64,000 bases of DNA from the IMG/VR virus record IMGVR_UViG_3300050013_000165, positions 1 through 64,000 of that record, one strand, 5' to 3'. A program made the translations under genes and the position numbers. Positions within the stretch are counted from its first letter, which is position 1; each line of letters begins with the position of its first letter. The notes under the pieces are model-generated. The model ran no database searches, had not been told where the DNA came from, and saw only the letters and a list, made by a program, of their open reading frames with translations. This stretch comes from a virus. Of this stretch, positions 7,703-15,962 are shown piece by piece.

Positions 7703-7731
7703 AGTATAGGCATGGGGAATGCAATCTGCAA
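7703..7731 (-). promoter_or_regulatory. sigma70-like promoter for the 48-residue gene
   Basis: On the minus strand TTGCAG (-35) is separated by 17 bases from TATACT (-10). It lies 44 bases upstream of the minus-strand start at 7659. Five of six -10 bases and four of six -35 bases match the consensus. Confidence 0.6.
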
Positions 7732-7773
7732 CTACATTGCATTTGCCCAGGTAGATAGCCGAATCCGAAGAAC

Positions 7774-7803
7774 TTGCACGATGATACAGGTTGTGATTAC
7801 ACT
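7774..7803 (+). promoter_or_regulatory. putative promoter of the helicase operon
   Basis: TTGCAC, 18 bases, then TACACT, 31 bases before the helicase start. The -10 sequence TACACT recurs exactly in the promoter at 12910-12938. It is divergent from the minus-strand promoter at 7703. Confidence 0.45.
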
Positions 7804-7834
7804 GTCTCGTAGGAACTGACTTGGAGGTCACGAA

Positions 7835-9487
7835 ATGGCACGCACTATTCCGAACAAGTACCCAGGCAAGTGCTGGGACTGCAAGAACGACGTAGGTGCC
7901 GGACTCGGTACTGCTACGCAACCGGAAGTAAAAGGTAACCCGTGGAAGTTGCAGTGTCGCGTGTGTGCAAGCGGGGAAGTCCCCACACCTGAAGTTGCGA
8001 CACCGACTGCGACTCGTCCGACGTTTCCTCTCACCGATGAGCAAATCGCTGCGGTCGCTTTGTTCGAAGAGGGCGAATCGATTGCAATTCAAGCGGGCGC
8101 AGGAACCGGAAAGACGAGCACACTTGTTGCGATTGCAAAGTCAACAAATCGTCTCGGTCAATACCTTGCGTTCAACAAGCCGATTGCGCTCGACGCTGCG
8201 ATCAAGTTCGCCGGAACGAATTGCTCGGCGGCAACGATTCACTCGGTTGCGCTTCGTCAAGTTCGATCTATCTACAACGCACGTCTGAAGGCTGCAAAGC
8301 CACAGCGCTCGTCTGAGATCGCTCGCTTTCTTGGGATCGACCCGTTCTTTTACACTGTGAACGAAGAAGACAAAGTCGTGCAGACGCACACGCTCGCCGG
8401 TTACGTCAAGCAGGCGATCACGAACTTCTGCAACTCAGCAGACAAGGCTCCTGGGCTTCGTCACATCGCCTACATCGACGGGCTCGACAAGCCAGGTGAG
8501 TACACCAACAACCGCAAGGTTGCACAGCACCTTCTTCCCTACATCCAAGCGGCGTGGTCGGACATCATCAAGAGCGATGGTTACCTTCGCTTCACGTACG
8601 ACCATTACCTGAAGATTTGGGAACTTGGTATCCACGGCGCACCGATCATCCCAGGCGACTACATCCTCTTCGATGAGGCGCAGGACGCTTCGCCAGTTTT
8701 CACCTCGGCCATCGAGCAGCAGGGCAAGCAAGTCGTCTACGTGGGCGATGCACAGCAGGCCATCTATGAGTGGCGTGGTGCGGTAAATGCCCTCGATAAC
8801 GTAAACGCCGACGCAACGACCTACCTCACGAACAGCTTCCGATTTGGTGAAGACATTGCAGCGATTGCGAACAAGGTTCTCGGTCACATTCCGAGCGCTG
8901 TTCTTCGTCTCGTTGGTCGCGGCGCTGCGGGCAAGGTTGACTTCTGCTCGACACCTGACGCCATCTTGACTCGCTCGAACGCCGGAGCCATCACGGTCGT
9001 GTTGGACTACCTCTCGAAGAACAAGCGAGTCCACCTTGTTGGTGGCGGCGGCGAGGTTGAGAGCTTCGCAAAGGCGGCAAAGGAGCTTCAGACCAAAGGC
9101 TCGACGACTCACCCCGAGCTGTCACTCTTCGACTCGTGGAGTGAAGTTCAGGATTACGCAGAGAACGACCCATCGGGTGGCGACCTTGCTCGCCTCGTGA
9201 AGCTCATTGACGACAACGGCGTCGAGAACGTCGTTCGTGCGGTGTCCAACACGGTTTCCGAAGAAGATGCCGACATCGTCGTCTCCACGGCGCACAAGTC
9301 CAAGGGTCGTGAGTGGGACAGCGTGAAGATCGCTGGTGACTTCTCTGAGGCTCGCACAGACGACGGAGAGCTTCGCTTGCTCTACGTGGCAGTTACACGA
9401 GCCCGCTTGCACCTCGACATCGAGTCGTGCGCCCCAGCCGTAGCAATTCGAGACGGCCGTTTCGGCCAGAAAGGAAGTCAATCATGA
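7835..9487 (+). CDS. UvrD/Rep-like superfamily 1 DNA helicase with N-terminal zinc ribbon, 550 aa
   Basis: Predicted ATP-dependent DNA helicase acting in replication, repair or recombination. Residues 11-45 contain two C-x-x-C pairs (GKCWDCKND and LQCRVCASG), an unusual zinc ribbon in front of the helicase. SF1 motifs follow in order: a Q-motif region (FPLTDEQ), Walker A QAGAGTGKTST (86-96), Walker B DEAQDASP (about 280), VGDAQQAIYEWRGA, an S-F-R-F motif (NSFRFG), AHKSKGREWD (about 485) and YVAVTRAR (about 517). All key residues are present. It is shorter than cellular UvrD (about 700), lacking large 1B/2B insertions, like other phage versions. GGAGGT lies 5 bases before the ATG. Confidence 0.92.
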   Translation: MARTIPNKYPGKCWDCKNDVGAGLGTATQPEVKGNPWKLQCRVCASGEVPTPEVATPTATRPTFPLTDEQIAAVALFEEGESIAIQAGAGTGKTSTLVAIAKSTNRLGQYLAFNKPIALDAAIKFAGTNCSAATIHSVALRQVRSIYNARLKAAKPQRSSEIARFLGIDPFFYTVNEEDKVVQTHTLAGYVKQAITNFCNSADKAPGLRHIAYIDGLDKPGEYTNNRKVAQHLLPYIQAAWSDIIKSDGYLRFTYDHYLKIWELGIHGAPIIPGDYILFDEAQDASPVFTSAIEQQGKQVVYVGDAQQAIYEWRGAVNALDNVNADATTYLTNSFRFGEDIAAIANKVLGHIPSAVLRLVGRGAAGKVDFCSTPDAILTRSNAGAITVVLDYLSKNKRVHLVGGGGEVESFAKAAKELQTKGSTTHPELSLFDSWSEVQDYAENDPSGGDLARLVKLIDDNGVENVVRAVSNTVSEEDADIVVSTAHKSKGREWDSVKIAGDFSEARTDDGELRLLYVAVTRARLHLDIESCAPAVAIRDGRFGQKGSQS

Positions 9488-9705
9488 GCAACCTCAACAA
9501 CCTTCATATCCACGATTACTCGACTGGCGAACTGCCAGAGAGTGACGACCCGCAATGGGACACAAAGCAGCTTCAAGAGGAGTTTGAAGTTCTCGGGTTC
9601 TCTGCTCCATTTGTTGTCGTCCGGCGCAAAGCAGACGGCAAGAAAGGCCTCATGCAGTTCAATCACTCGCCTCGTGTCTATTTTGGATTCGAGCCCGAGT
9701 CATGA
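9484..9705 (+). CDS. hypothetical protein, 73 aa
   Basis: Not recognised. The start has AAAGGAAG upstream and overlaps the helicase stop (ATGA). The second half (FSAPFVVVRRKADGKKGLMQF) looks like a small β-rich domain. Its position directly behind the helicase suggests co-expression. Confidence 0.65.
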   Translation: MSNLNNLHIHDYSTGELPESDDPQWDTKQLQEEFEVLGFSAPFVVVRRKADGKKGLMQFNHSPRVYFGFEPES

Positions 9706-9881
9706 AACTGCGTTGTCGCTTCGGTTGGCACCGTTGGACCAAATGGGAGGAGGTCGGCACCGCAAGTCGTTGGGTCTTTGCCGACAACAAAGAAAAACTT
9801 GACCGTGGACGTCTTCCGGTTCAAGGGCGAAATTGCGAAGACTGCAACAAGCTGCAATTGAGGGAGCTTCACCTTGACTGA
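9702..9881 (+). CDS. small basic protein, 59 aa
   Basis: Not recognised. It starts in ATGA overlap. It is Trp- and Arg-rich (FGWHRWTKWEEVGTASRWV) with a late C-x-x-C (NCEDCNKL). Its C-terminal end overlaps the next gene by 8 bases. Confidence 0.6.
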   Translation: MKLRCRFGWHRWTKWEEVGTASRWVFADNKEKLDRGRLPVQGRNCEDCNKLQLRELHLD

Positions 9882-9999
9882 CCAAGAGTTCTTGAACAAC
9901 TTTTGGCAGATCGAAAAAGTCGCCGAACAGCTCGACGGCAACATCAACAATTTTCCACAAGCATTTCGGGTAACTAGAGAAAGAGAAGGTAAAAACTGA
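9874..9999 (+). CDS. small hypothetical protein, 41 aa
   Basis: Not recognised. The TTG start at 9874 lies inside the previous gene, behind GAGGGAG about 9 bases upstream. The stop overlaps the next ATG as TGATG. It reads MTDQEFLNNFWQIEKVAEQL and then a short basic tail, probably one amphipathic helix. Confidence 0.5.
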   Translation: MTDQEFLNNFWQIEKVAEQLDGNINNFPQAFRVTREREGKN

Positions 10000-10994
10000 T
10001 GGGCTTGGATGTCAACCTGAGCTACTACCCCGACTACGAGCGCTCCAAGGCGCTTGAAGCGGCATACGAAGAACGGACGGAAGGGCTCTATGACCTTCAC
10101 GTCGAACAACCGGTCAAGGCATTGTTGGACGCTGACTTCGATCTTGCACACAAGGTGCGAGCGTTAGAGGCCAAGGCCAACGACTACCGAGGCACGACGT
10201 GGGAAGAACGCGATTCGGCGTCAAAGAAGGTTCGTGAACTCACAGGTCACGACAAGTTCTACGACGCGTACCGTGCAGCCGAAGAGATCATCCAAAAAGA
10301 GATGGGCGTCGGCAAGTACGGTGAAGACCTCACCAAAAAGAGCATCGAGACCACCTCAGCTCTTCACCCCGACCACTACTTCAAGGTTGGATACTGGCGT
10401 AGCTCGCACAACGGCAGCGGATTCGATCACGTCGTCGGCGATCAGTGCGGCTGGCGTCTCGAAAACATCGCCTTCGGCCCTGAGGGGTTCGTCGAGAGCG
10501 AGGGCTATGACCGAGTGCTCGACTGGTCTGCCGCATTAGAGCGCTCCGGACAAGCGAAGGCAGCGTATAGCGCCGTCATTGCCGAGGAAGCCGTGTCGTG
10601 CTCGGAGCACACACCGTTCTACATGCCCGACCGGAAGTTCCCGAGAAGCCAGAAGGAAGCCATCGAGATTTACCGGCAGACCGTCTCCGAGCAAAAGGAT
10701 CGCAAGCCGTTCCCTGGCGAAGAGGATTCAAAGGCGAACTGGTTCAGCAACGGCTCGGGTGATTACTACCTTGGCGAGCCCGCAAAGCTCGTGGCGCTTC
10801 TTCCTGGTGAAGGATTCATGATGAACCCACAAGGCGGGTTCAAGGGACCAACGATGTATGCGATCTTCCAAACCGACAAAGAGGGCAGTCAGTGGTATCT
10901 CGATGCGATTGAAATCATCGAAGAGACCATTCAGTACGTTCTCGATCAGCCAGAAGAAGAGCGTTCCAAGTACCGCATGTATTGGAGTGGTTAG
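9999..10994 (+). CDS. hypothetical protein, 331 aa
   Basis: Not recognised. It begins MGLDVNLSYYPDYERSKALE, the kind of N-terminus found in a group of phage proteins of unknown role that begin MGLD. Residues 10-110 are strongly helical; the middle and end are mixed with many aromatic residues (HYFKVGYWRSSHNGSGF). No membrane segment. It is coupled to the previous gene by TGATG and to the next by a 2-base gap. Confidence 0.75.
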   Translation: MGLDVNLSYYPDYERSKALEAAYEERTEGLYDLHVEQPVKALLDADFDLAHKVRALEAKANDYRGTTWEERDSASKKVRELTGHDKFYDAYRAAEEIIQKEMGVGKYGEDLTKKSIETTSALHPDHYFKVGYWRSSHNGSGFDHVVGDQCGWRLENIAFGPEGFVESEGYDRVLDWSAALERSGQAKAAYSAVIAEEAVSCSEHTPFYMPDRKFPRSQKEAIEIYRQTVSEQKDRKPFPGEEDSKANWFSNGSGDYYLGEPAKLVALLPGEGFMMNPQGGFKGPTMYAIFQTDKEGSQWYLDAIEIIEETIQYVLDQPEEERSKYRMYWSG

Positions 10995-10996
10995 TC

Positions 10997-11506
10997 GTGA
11001 GCGCATGGATGGTTTCAAAAGAGCACATCGACGTCTTGGTGACAGCCAGCATCGCCCTCGGAATTATCCCGAAGGACGAAGCCGACATGACCGGCATTCA
11101 GTTGTGGGACGAGAACTGGAAGAGCATTAACTCTCGATACCCCGACACGATTGACGATCACGAAAGCATCCCTGGTCCCATTTCGTTTCGACCGGAACAC
11201 ATCGCCGAGTACACGTTTGACCCTCGTCCAACCGAGGATTTGATTTACGTGTACAAGCAAGCTGGTTGCTACGGCTATCAATCGTGTGAGCACGATGAAT
11301 GGAAAGACAGCACTGCTTTCAGGATCACAGGGGAAATAGAGACTGAGATTTTGAAGCACACGGGGCTCACCGAAGCAAGCATTCAGAACCACCCCTTGTA
11401 CAAAAAGGCAACATGGGGCGTGCACATTAAAGAAGACGGTTCTCTCTGGCTCGACTCAAATGAGTTCTATGCCTGGTGCCGGATTCAGAACGGTGTGGAT
11501 CAGTAA
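10997..11506 (+). CDS. conserved actinophage-type protein with YGYQSCEHDEW motif, 169 aa
   Basis: Function unknown. The segments VSKEHIDVLVTASIALGI, LWDENWKSINSRYPDT and YGYQSCEHDEWKDS are conserved in a family seen in actinobacteria and their phages. The Y-x-Y-Q-S-C-E-H-x-x-W block is its clearest mark. GTG at 10997 is taken as the start because it follows the previous stop by 2 bases; an ATG at 11009 is possible. The C-terminal part (after about residue 115) is longer than I expect for the family. Confidence 0.7.
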   Translation: MSAWMVSKEHIDVLVTASIALGIIPKDEADMTGIQLWDENWKSINSRYPDTIDDHESIPGPISFRPEHIAEYTFDPRPTEDLIYVYKQAGCYGYQSCEHDEWKDSTAFRITGEIETEILKHTGLTEASIQNHPLYKKATWGVHIKEDGSLWLDSNEFYAWCRIQNGVDQ

Positions 11507-11559
11507 CAACAATTCGCAAATAGCGAGAAATGCCATTTCATTTCAACAAGGAGAACCAA

Positions 11560-12135
11560 TTGAGTACAAGAGCAATTGTTGCAGAGCCGTATGGTGATTC
11601 GTGGCGAGGTCGTCACACTCACTCAGACGGATACCCGACATATCGAGCGCGCCATCTTTGGGCGCTCGTAAAGAGGGACGGCTTTGAGAAGGTCCGTAAG
11701 ACCATCTGTGAGGATCACTATGGATGGTCAGTGATCGACGCAGAGCAAGCGGACTTGACGGCTGTCAAAGTTCCGAAGAGCTACGAAGAGGCACAGAAGT
11801 TTGGTTACGGTTCGCCGGAATACGAAGCTTTTAACCTCGGTCCACAAGGCAGCTACGGCGACGGTCGTTTCGTGAATGTTCCAGGCTACGGCGTGGCATA
11901 CACGACGGAAAAAGGTCAAAGTGATGCTGATGACTGGATGACGCCAGAAGACACTCGCGATAGTGAGTGGGCTTACGTTGTTGCGGATAATGGGCTTTGG
12001 GTGTTCAAGACACACATGGGTCCTGGCTTCAACACAGTGACACCGCCGACGCTTCTCGGCATCTTCAACTGGAATGAAGATGAGCCGAATTGGGAAGCAG
12101 TCGAGAACTCGGCTTACGAGTCGGCCGAAGCATGA
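11560..12135 (+). CDS. conserved actinobacterial/phage protein (STRAIVAEP family), 191 aa
   Basis: The start MSTRAIVAEPYGDSWRGRHT, continuing HSDGYPTYRARHLWAL, is the mark of a family widespread in actinobacteria and their phages; function unknown. TTG at 11560 is chosen because AAGGAG stands 6 bases upstream and the family pattern begins right after it. The acidic C-terminus (WNEDEPNWEAVENSAYESAE) is typical. It is joined to the next gene by ATGA. Confidence 0.75.
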   Translation: MSTRAIVAEPYGDSWRGRHTHSDGYPTYRARHLWALVKRDGFEKVRKTICEDHYGWSVIDAEQADLTAVKVPKSYEEAQKFGYGSPEYEAFNLGPQGSYGDGRFVNVPGYGVAYTTEKGQSDADDWMTPEDTRDSEWAYVVADNGLWVFKTHMGPGFNTVTPPTLLGIFNWNEDEPNWEAVENSAYESAEA

Positions 12136-12332
12136 CGACAACTCCTGCGCCTGTTGAAGACGACGGTAAGCGATACAAGATCATTCGGTTCCATCAATTT
12201 GGCGGGTTTGATGGAGACGGGTACAAGAAGACCATTGCCTACGGTCAAACGCGTGAAGAGGCGCAGGAGCACTGTCGTCGTGAAGACACACACGGTAATG
12301 GCTGGTTCGATGGATACGAGGAGCAGAGATGA
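12132..12332 (+). CDS. hypothetical protein, 66 aa
   Basis: Not recognised. It starts in ATGA overlap and ends in ATGA overlap. KRYKIIRFHQFGG and KTIAYGQTREEAQEHCRRED suggest a small β-α domain like those of short phage proteins that modulate host enzymes, but no family is assigned. Confidence 0.65.
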   Translation: MTTTPAPVEDDGKRYKIIRFHQFGGFDGDGYKKTIAYGQTREEAQEHCRREDTHGNGWFDGYEEQR

Positions 12333-12913
12333 AGGCACCATTAGAAAAAGCAATAGCTCGTGCGGATTGTGTAGACCGACACGTCTATTACATCAAGTCA
12401 CGCAATCTCAACTGTGGTGTCTTTCGCGAAGCGACAGGTGGGTTCATCGGCATTCGTGAGAAGTTCGACAGTCTCTATTTGTTCGAGGAGTACCACTGGG
12501 AGACGAGCAACACGTTCGGAACCGTCCAACCTTTAATTGACATTGGCGTTCTGCCAGAAGGCATTGAGTTGTTGGAGACAGTCGATGGCGGGTGCACGGG
12601 GTGCGGCAACCCGATCACTTACGATAACGACGTCAAGGCTCGAATGACGGCAGCAGGCCTCACGCTCACTGATGATGCTTATGAATGGCCGTGGAAACAC
12701 GACAACCCCGAAGACGAGATCGCTTGCGCTGAGGAGAACCCAGGCGGATCGCGCCGGAGGTATCAACCGTTGTTCGATTACCTCACTCCGATCAATGCCG
12801 GGATAGCGGCAGAAGAAAGAACCAGTAGGGCATTTTGGGAGTCTTGGATCGAAGAGAACTATGTCTCGAAACAGGAGGCAGCGAAGAAAAAGCCCAGGTC
12901 GGGGAGTATTTGA
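12329..12913 (+). CDS. hypothetical protein with C-x-x-C, 194 aa
   Basis: Not recognised. GAGGAG precedes the start. The first 75 residues are β-rich (DRHVYYIKSRNLNCGVFREA). One C-x-x-C (DGGCTGCGNPITY) lies near residue 90. The C-terminus is charged and basic. It ends four bases past the start of the -35 box of the downstream promoter. Confidence 0.65.
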   Translation: MKAPLEKAIARADCVDRHVYYIKSRNLNCGVFREATGGFIGIREKFDSLYLFEEYHWETSNTFGTVQPLIDIGVLPEGIELLETVDGGCTGCGNPITYDNDVKARMTAAGLTLTDDAYEWPWKHDNPEDEIACAEENPGGSRRRYQPLFDYLTPINAGIAAEERTSRAFWESWIEENYVSKQEAAKKKPRSGSI

Positions 12914-12938
12914 CATACCCGGTTGCTACTCTTACACT
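12910..12938 (+). promoter_or_regulatory. strong sigma70-like promoter
   Basis: A perfect TTGACA at 12910-12915, 17 bases, then TACACT at 12933-12938. It drives the DUF932 gene, whose start is 56 bases further on. The -35 overlaps the end of the preceding gene. Confidence 0.8.
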
Positions 12939-12993
12939 GAGTAGTGGCATATTGCATGTTGCAAGCCACATTCCAAAACAAGGGAGAATGGAA

Positions 12994-14109
12994 ATGTCCG
13001 CAGAAACAGCCGAATGGCTGAACCAGAACATCCTCATCGGGCTCACCGACAAGCGCGGGAAAGCGTGGCATTACAAGGAGAGCGCACAAGGCAACGAACC
13101 AAATCATTACCCAGGTTTCATTCCAATCGACGACGTTGTTCGTCGGCTCTTCAACTTCGAGGCCATTGAGCCCCAAGCTGCGTATCTGCTTCCAGTCGGA
13201 GCGGGTCAGACAATTTCAGACCTTCGGGCGCATGGAAAGCAGATTGTCACCATTGACGGCCTTAATTATGAGGTCGTTGTTGACAAAGAGCACAAGGCAA
13301 TCGTCGATGCAGAGACCGGCGTCGTGTTCAACTACCCCGGTGTCGAGTGGGCGCAGCACCCCTACACGGGATGGCTCGTTGACGGTGTCGCCAACATTCT
13401 CGACACGTCGCGTGGCGAGCTTGGTTGTTCAAGCGCCGGACTTCTGAAGCGTCGTGGGCAAGCGTGGGTCGAGTTCTCGATTCCCGAGAACATCTCGACT
13501 CCCGAAGGTGTCACTTTCCGACCGAACATTCTCGGCTGGACGAGCCTCGACAGCTCACTCGCAACCGGGTTCAAGACCACCGACGAGTTCACAGTGTGCG
13601 ACAACACGCTTCGCTTGCGTCAACGTGATTGCGAAGGCTCTTCGACGTTCTACGCCAAGCACACGTCGAACAGCGGTCTTCGAATCGGCGAGGCTCGCCA
13701 GGTCTTGAACATTTTGTTCAAGGATGCAGACGACACTGCAAAGGCAATTCATGACCTCTGCGCCACCACGGTGACTGAGACTCAATGGCGTGGCGTGCTC
13801 GACGCTATCTTCCCGTTGCCGGAAAAGGAGTCCAACGAGAAGCCAGGACGTTCGTTCTCCATTGCCAACAACAAGCGCGAAGTGATCGACGGGCTGTACC
13901 GCACCGACGAGCGCTGCGCTCCTTGGGTCGGCACGGCGTTCGGTGCTGTGCAAACCTTCAACACCTGGAAGCTTCACCACGCAACCGTTCGCAACACGAG
14001 CGGCGGCGGGCGTGTGGAGCGCAACAAGATCAACGTCATCAACGGGCAGCTCGACGCCTGGGACACCAAAGTCCTCGACGCTGTTGATGCAGTTCTGGCA
14101 GTCGCCTAA
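12994..14109 (+). CDS. DUF932 phage/plasmid-like protein, 371 aa
   Basis: Matches the DUF932 (TIGR03299) family of phage and plasmid proteins. Typical stretches are NILGWTSLDSSLATGF, TVCDNTLRLRQRD, STFYAKHTSNSGLRIGEARQ and RSFSIANNKREVIDGLY. Some members are linked to replication or recombination, but the activity is unknown. ATG at 12994 is preferred over 12988 because AGGGAG is 7 bases from the former and only one base from the latter. It is a one-gene transcript: a strong promoter in front and a terminator 31 bases behind suggest high early expression. Confidence 0.88.
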   Translation: MSAETAEWLNQNILIGLTDKRGKAWHYKESAQGNEPNHYPGFIPIDDVVRRLFNFEAIEPQAAYLLPVGAGQTISDLRAHGKQIVTIDGLNYEVVVDKEHKAIVDAETGVVFNYPGVEWAQHPYTGWLVDGVANILDTSRGELGCSSAGLLKRRGQAWVEFSIPENISTPEGVTFRPNILGWTSLDSSLATGFKTTDEFTVCDNTLRLRQRDCEGSSTFYAKHTSNSGLRIGEARQVLNILFKDADDTAKAIHDLCATTVTETQWRGVLDAIFPLPEKESNEKPGRSFSIANNKREVIDGLYRTDERCAPWVGTAFGAVQTFNTWKLHHATVRNTSGGGRVERNKINVINGQLDAWDTKVLDAVDAVLAVA

Positions 14110-14139
14110 CGATTTGGACACACGCAGGGTCCTCTCACT

Positions 14140-14173
14140 AGCCTCCTGGCCTTCGGGTCGGGGGGCTTTTGGG
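14140..14173 (+). terminator. intrinsic terminator behind DUF932
   Basis: AGCCTCCTGGCC and GGTCGGGGGGCT form a 12-pair stem (some G-U pairs) closed by a TTCG tetraloop, followed by TTTTG. The 57143 terminator also uses TTCG. Confidence 0.85.
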
Positions 14174-14191
14174 GTGAGTGAAAGGAACTCA

Positions 14192-14437
14192 ATGCAAACC
14201 ATAACGTGGACCAAGCACTTGATTACCGTTGCCCAGTTTCGGTCGAAGCCGATTCACGTCAACGAAGCAAAAGTCAATAACGATGGTGTCACCAAGCGCG
14301 TGCTGTTGCTTGAACAAGAAGGTAGCGAGAGTATCGAAGTCGATACGGAGTGCCTTGATCTCCTAATTAGGAGCTTGCAGCCTCTTCAGCGAACGTACCC
14401 GCCTTCCAAATCGGAAAGGCTGTTGACGACTCTATAA
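14192..14437 (+). CDS. hypothetical protein, 81 aa
   Basis: Not recognised. AAGGAA precedes the ATG. It is a small mixed protein: KHLITVAQFRSKPIHVNEAK is followed by a β-strand-rich part (RVLLLEQEGSESIEVD) and a helix. No promoter is evident between the terminator and the start. Confidence 0.6.
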   Translation: MQTITWTKHLITVAQFRSKPIHVNEAKVNNDGVTKRVLLLEQEGSESIEVDTECLDLLIRSLQPLQRTYPPSKSERLLTTL

Positions 14438-14447
14438 GAGGTTGCTA

Positions 14448-14675
14448 ATGCTGACGGACTGGGCCGAACCACACGACCTGCCCGAGGCATTAGATCGTCG
14501 GAGAGTCATCACGGCCGAGATCGAAGAGATTCAAGCTCAGCTTGGCGACAAGACCAAAGAGCAAGATGCTGAATGGCGCAAGAAGGCGATTTGGGCTCTC
14601 ACGAACCGACTACAGGAACTCCGATTGGTGAAGGCATGGGTCAGAGAAAATCGAATGATGAGTCTGACGGTTTAG
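14448..14675 (+). CDS. small coiled-coil protein, 75 aa
   Basis: Not recognised. Most of it is one charged helix (DRRRVITAEIEEIQAQLG, then EQDAEWRKKAIWALTNRLQE). AGAGG lies a few bases before ATG 14448, which I prefer over the in-frame TTG at 14442. Confidence 0.6.
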   Translation: MLTDWAEPHDLPEALDRRRVITAEIEEIQAQLGDKTKEQDAEWRKKAIWALTNRLQELRLVKAWVRENRMMSLTV

Positions 14676-14896
14676 AAGCACGTCACCTTCAAGGCAATCT
14701 CAATGAGCCCCTTGACGCTGTTTACGCTGTAATCCGTGAGTACTTTCCACGGGCAAACAAAGAAACGTGTGACCAGTTGGCATTCGCAATCGTGTACCGA
14801 GTTCTGCAAATGCGATCTGTTGAAGGGAATCTTTGGGCCGCTACTATCGACCAGCCCGATCCTTCTCGTCTGCCTCCAACGCTCGACGACCTCTAG
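14636..14896 (+). CDS. hypothetical protein, 86 aa
   Basis: Not recognised. It overlaps the previous gene by 40 bases. The middle is helical (EPLDAVYAVIREYFPRANKE, then QLAFAIVYRVLQM). The 3' end overlaps a convergent minus-strand gene by 53 bases. Confidence 0.5.
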   Translation: MGQRKSNDESDGLEARHLQGNLNEPLDAVYAVIREYFPRANKETCDQLAFAIVYRVLQMRSVEGNLWAATIDQPDPSRLPPTLDDL

Positions 14897-15380
14897 CTTG
14901 GCGGTACGTGTTGGCGACATCTCGCTCGAACTTCGGGCGGTCAAACCCTTTTGGTTCTTCAAACGATTTTGGTTCTTGTCGGTAGACGTTTGGAATGGAG
15001 TGCTCGCCGCCTAATGGGTACATCGAGCGTTGGTTCTCCATGACCATTTCATCAGTGGCCTTATGGCGACTGTGGATTACCTGCGTGTTGTCGAGGAAGG
15101 TCTTCCCATGTTCGGGGTCATCTTTGTCGGGAGACCACGCACCCACATAGACGCCGCGACGCCCGAGAGATTCGTTATGCCGCTGTGAGTATTCCTCGAT
15201 GTCGTTGCCGGTGATGTCGGAGCGCTTCAGCTCCTTCTCCGAGCCCGCCAGAGACACGGCGTAGCCTTTCTTGGGGCTCTTGCCTGTGGTGTGCTTGACG
15301 GTGAATCCTGTCTCGCCTTCTCCGTGGGGTTCCAGGCCTTCAGCGAGACCTTGGAACTGTGCTTTCGAGAGTCCGGCCAT
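14844..15380 (-). CDS. hypothetical protein, 178 aa
   Basis: Not recognised. The ATG at 15380 directly follows the stop of the upstream minus-strand gene. It begins MAGLSKAQFQGLAEGLEP and has the block KKGYAVSLAGSEKELKRSD followed by a polar, Arg-rich C-terminus. The GYAVSL part suggests a small β-domain. It may be part of a virion or toxin-like protein, but nothing firm can be said. Confidence 0.6.
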   Translation of the reverse strand: MAGLSKAQFQGLAEGLEPHGEGETGFTVKHTTGKSPKKGYAVSLAGSEKELKRSDITGNDIEEYSQRHNESLGRRGVYVGAWSPDKDDPEHGKTFLDNTQVIHSRHKATDEMVMENQRSMYPLGGEHSIPNVYRQEPKSFEEPKGFDRPKFERDVANTYRQARGRRALEADEKDRAGR

Positions 15381-15381
15381 C

Positions 15382-15879
15382 TCAGTACTCGTAATCCATG
15401 TTGAGGCTGCCTCCGTCCTCGGGAAAGACATTTGGGTTTGGTGGGACGCCCGCAGCGCCCTGCATCGGTCCGTCGCCGAGCGGTCCGCGGTTGAGAGGGT
15501 TGTAATCGCCATAGGCAACCACAGGGGTCATGTCGTACTGCCCCGCAGCGAGCCCGTTGTTGTCCGCAGTCCAATCGGGGATGTGTCCCATGCCCTCGGC
15601 CGTCCACTCCCCTGGCTGCTCCACAAAGGCGCTCTTGGAGCCGTTCTGAGCCGTCCAGCCGATCTTTGGCAGGTTCGCCGGTCCACCGGGCTGCACGGCC
15701 CAGTTGATGTCGTTGGAGCCTCCCATGCACTCGGGAACGTGACCAGGAGCACTCGCTAGATCGATTGCCATTTGTGCGTATTTGGCTTGTAGATCGGCGA
15801 TCTGCTCCGGCGACGTTGCAGAGTCCGGCCGACCGAAGATGCCACCTTGGATTTGGGTGTGGTAGCCGAGGTCGCTCAT
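15382..15879 (-). CDS. hypothetical Gly/Pro/Asn-rich protein, 165 aa
   Basis: Not recognised. Composition is low in Lys and rich in Gly, Pro, Asn and Asp (NRGPLGDGPMQGAAGVPPNP), like the small proteins at the left end and at 47854. A helix lies near residues 24-45 (PEQIADLQAKYAQMAIDL). It is the first gene of a two-gene minus-strand unit. Confidence 0.65.
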   Translation of the reverse strand: MSDLGYHTQIQGGIFGRPDSATSPEQIADLQAKYAQMAIDLASAPGHVPECMGGSNDINWAVQPGGPANLPKIGWTAQNGSKSAFVEQPGEWTAEGMGHIPDWTADNNGLAAGQYDMTPVVAYGDYNPLNRGPLGDGPMQGAAGVPPNPNVFPEDGGSLNMDYEY

Positions 15880-15898
15880 GGCTTAGATTCTACGACCA

Positions 15899-15922
15899 AT
15901 GAAGATTGTTGTTGGGTTCTAA
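15899..15922 (+). repeat. relic of the 5' end of the 16541 glycosyltransferase (MKIVVGF-stop)
   Basis: ATG AAG ATT GTT GTT GGG TTC TAA gives MKIVVGF-stop. The glycosyltransferase gene behind the HNH gene begins ATG AAG ATT GTC ATT GGA TTT, giving MKIVIGF. Six of seven residues agree, and wobble bases differ in three codons. The relic lies just in front of the HNH gene, which suggests the HNH cassette entered the 5' end of the gene and supplied a new start. Confidence 0.75.
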
Positions 15923-15962
15923 CTGACTTGTAGTTGGATTGCCGGTAACGCATACTCAGTAA

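Noticed and set aside
8435-9112. 225-codon minus-strand open frame inside the helicase gene
   Set aside because: Lies entirely within a helicase gene with all motifs; a shadow frame due to codon bias.
13555-14214. 219-codon minus-strand frame opposite DUF932
   Set aside because: Covers the DUF932 gene and its terminator, no ribosome site, no family likeness.
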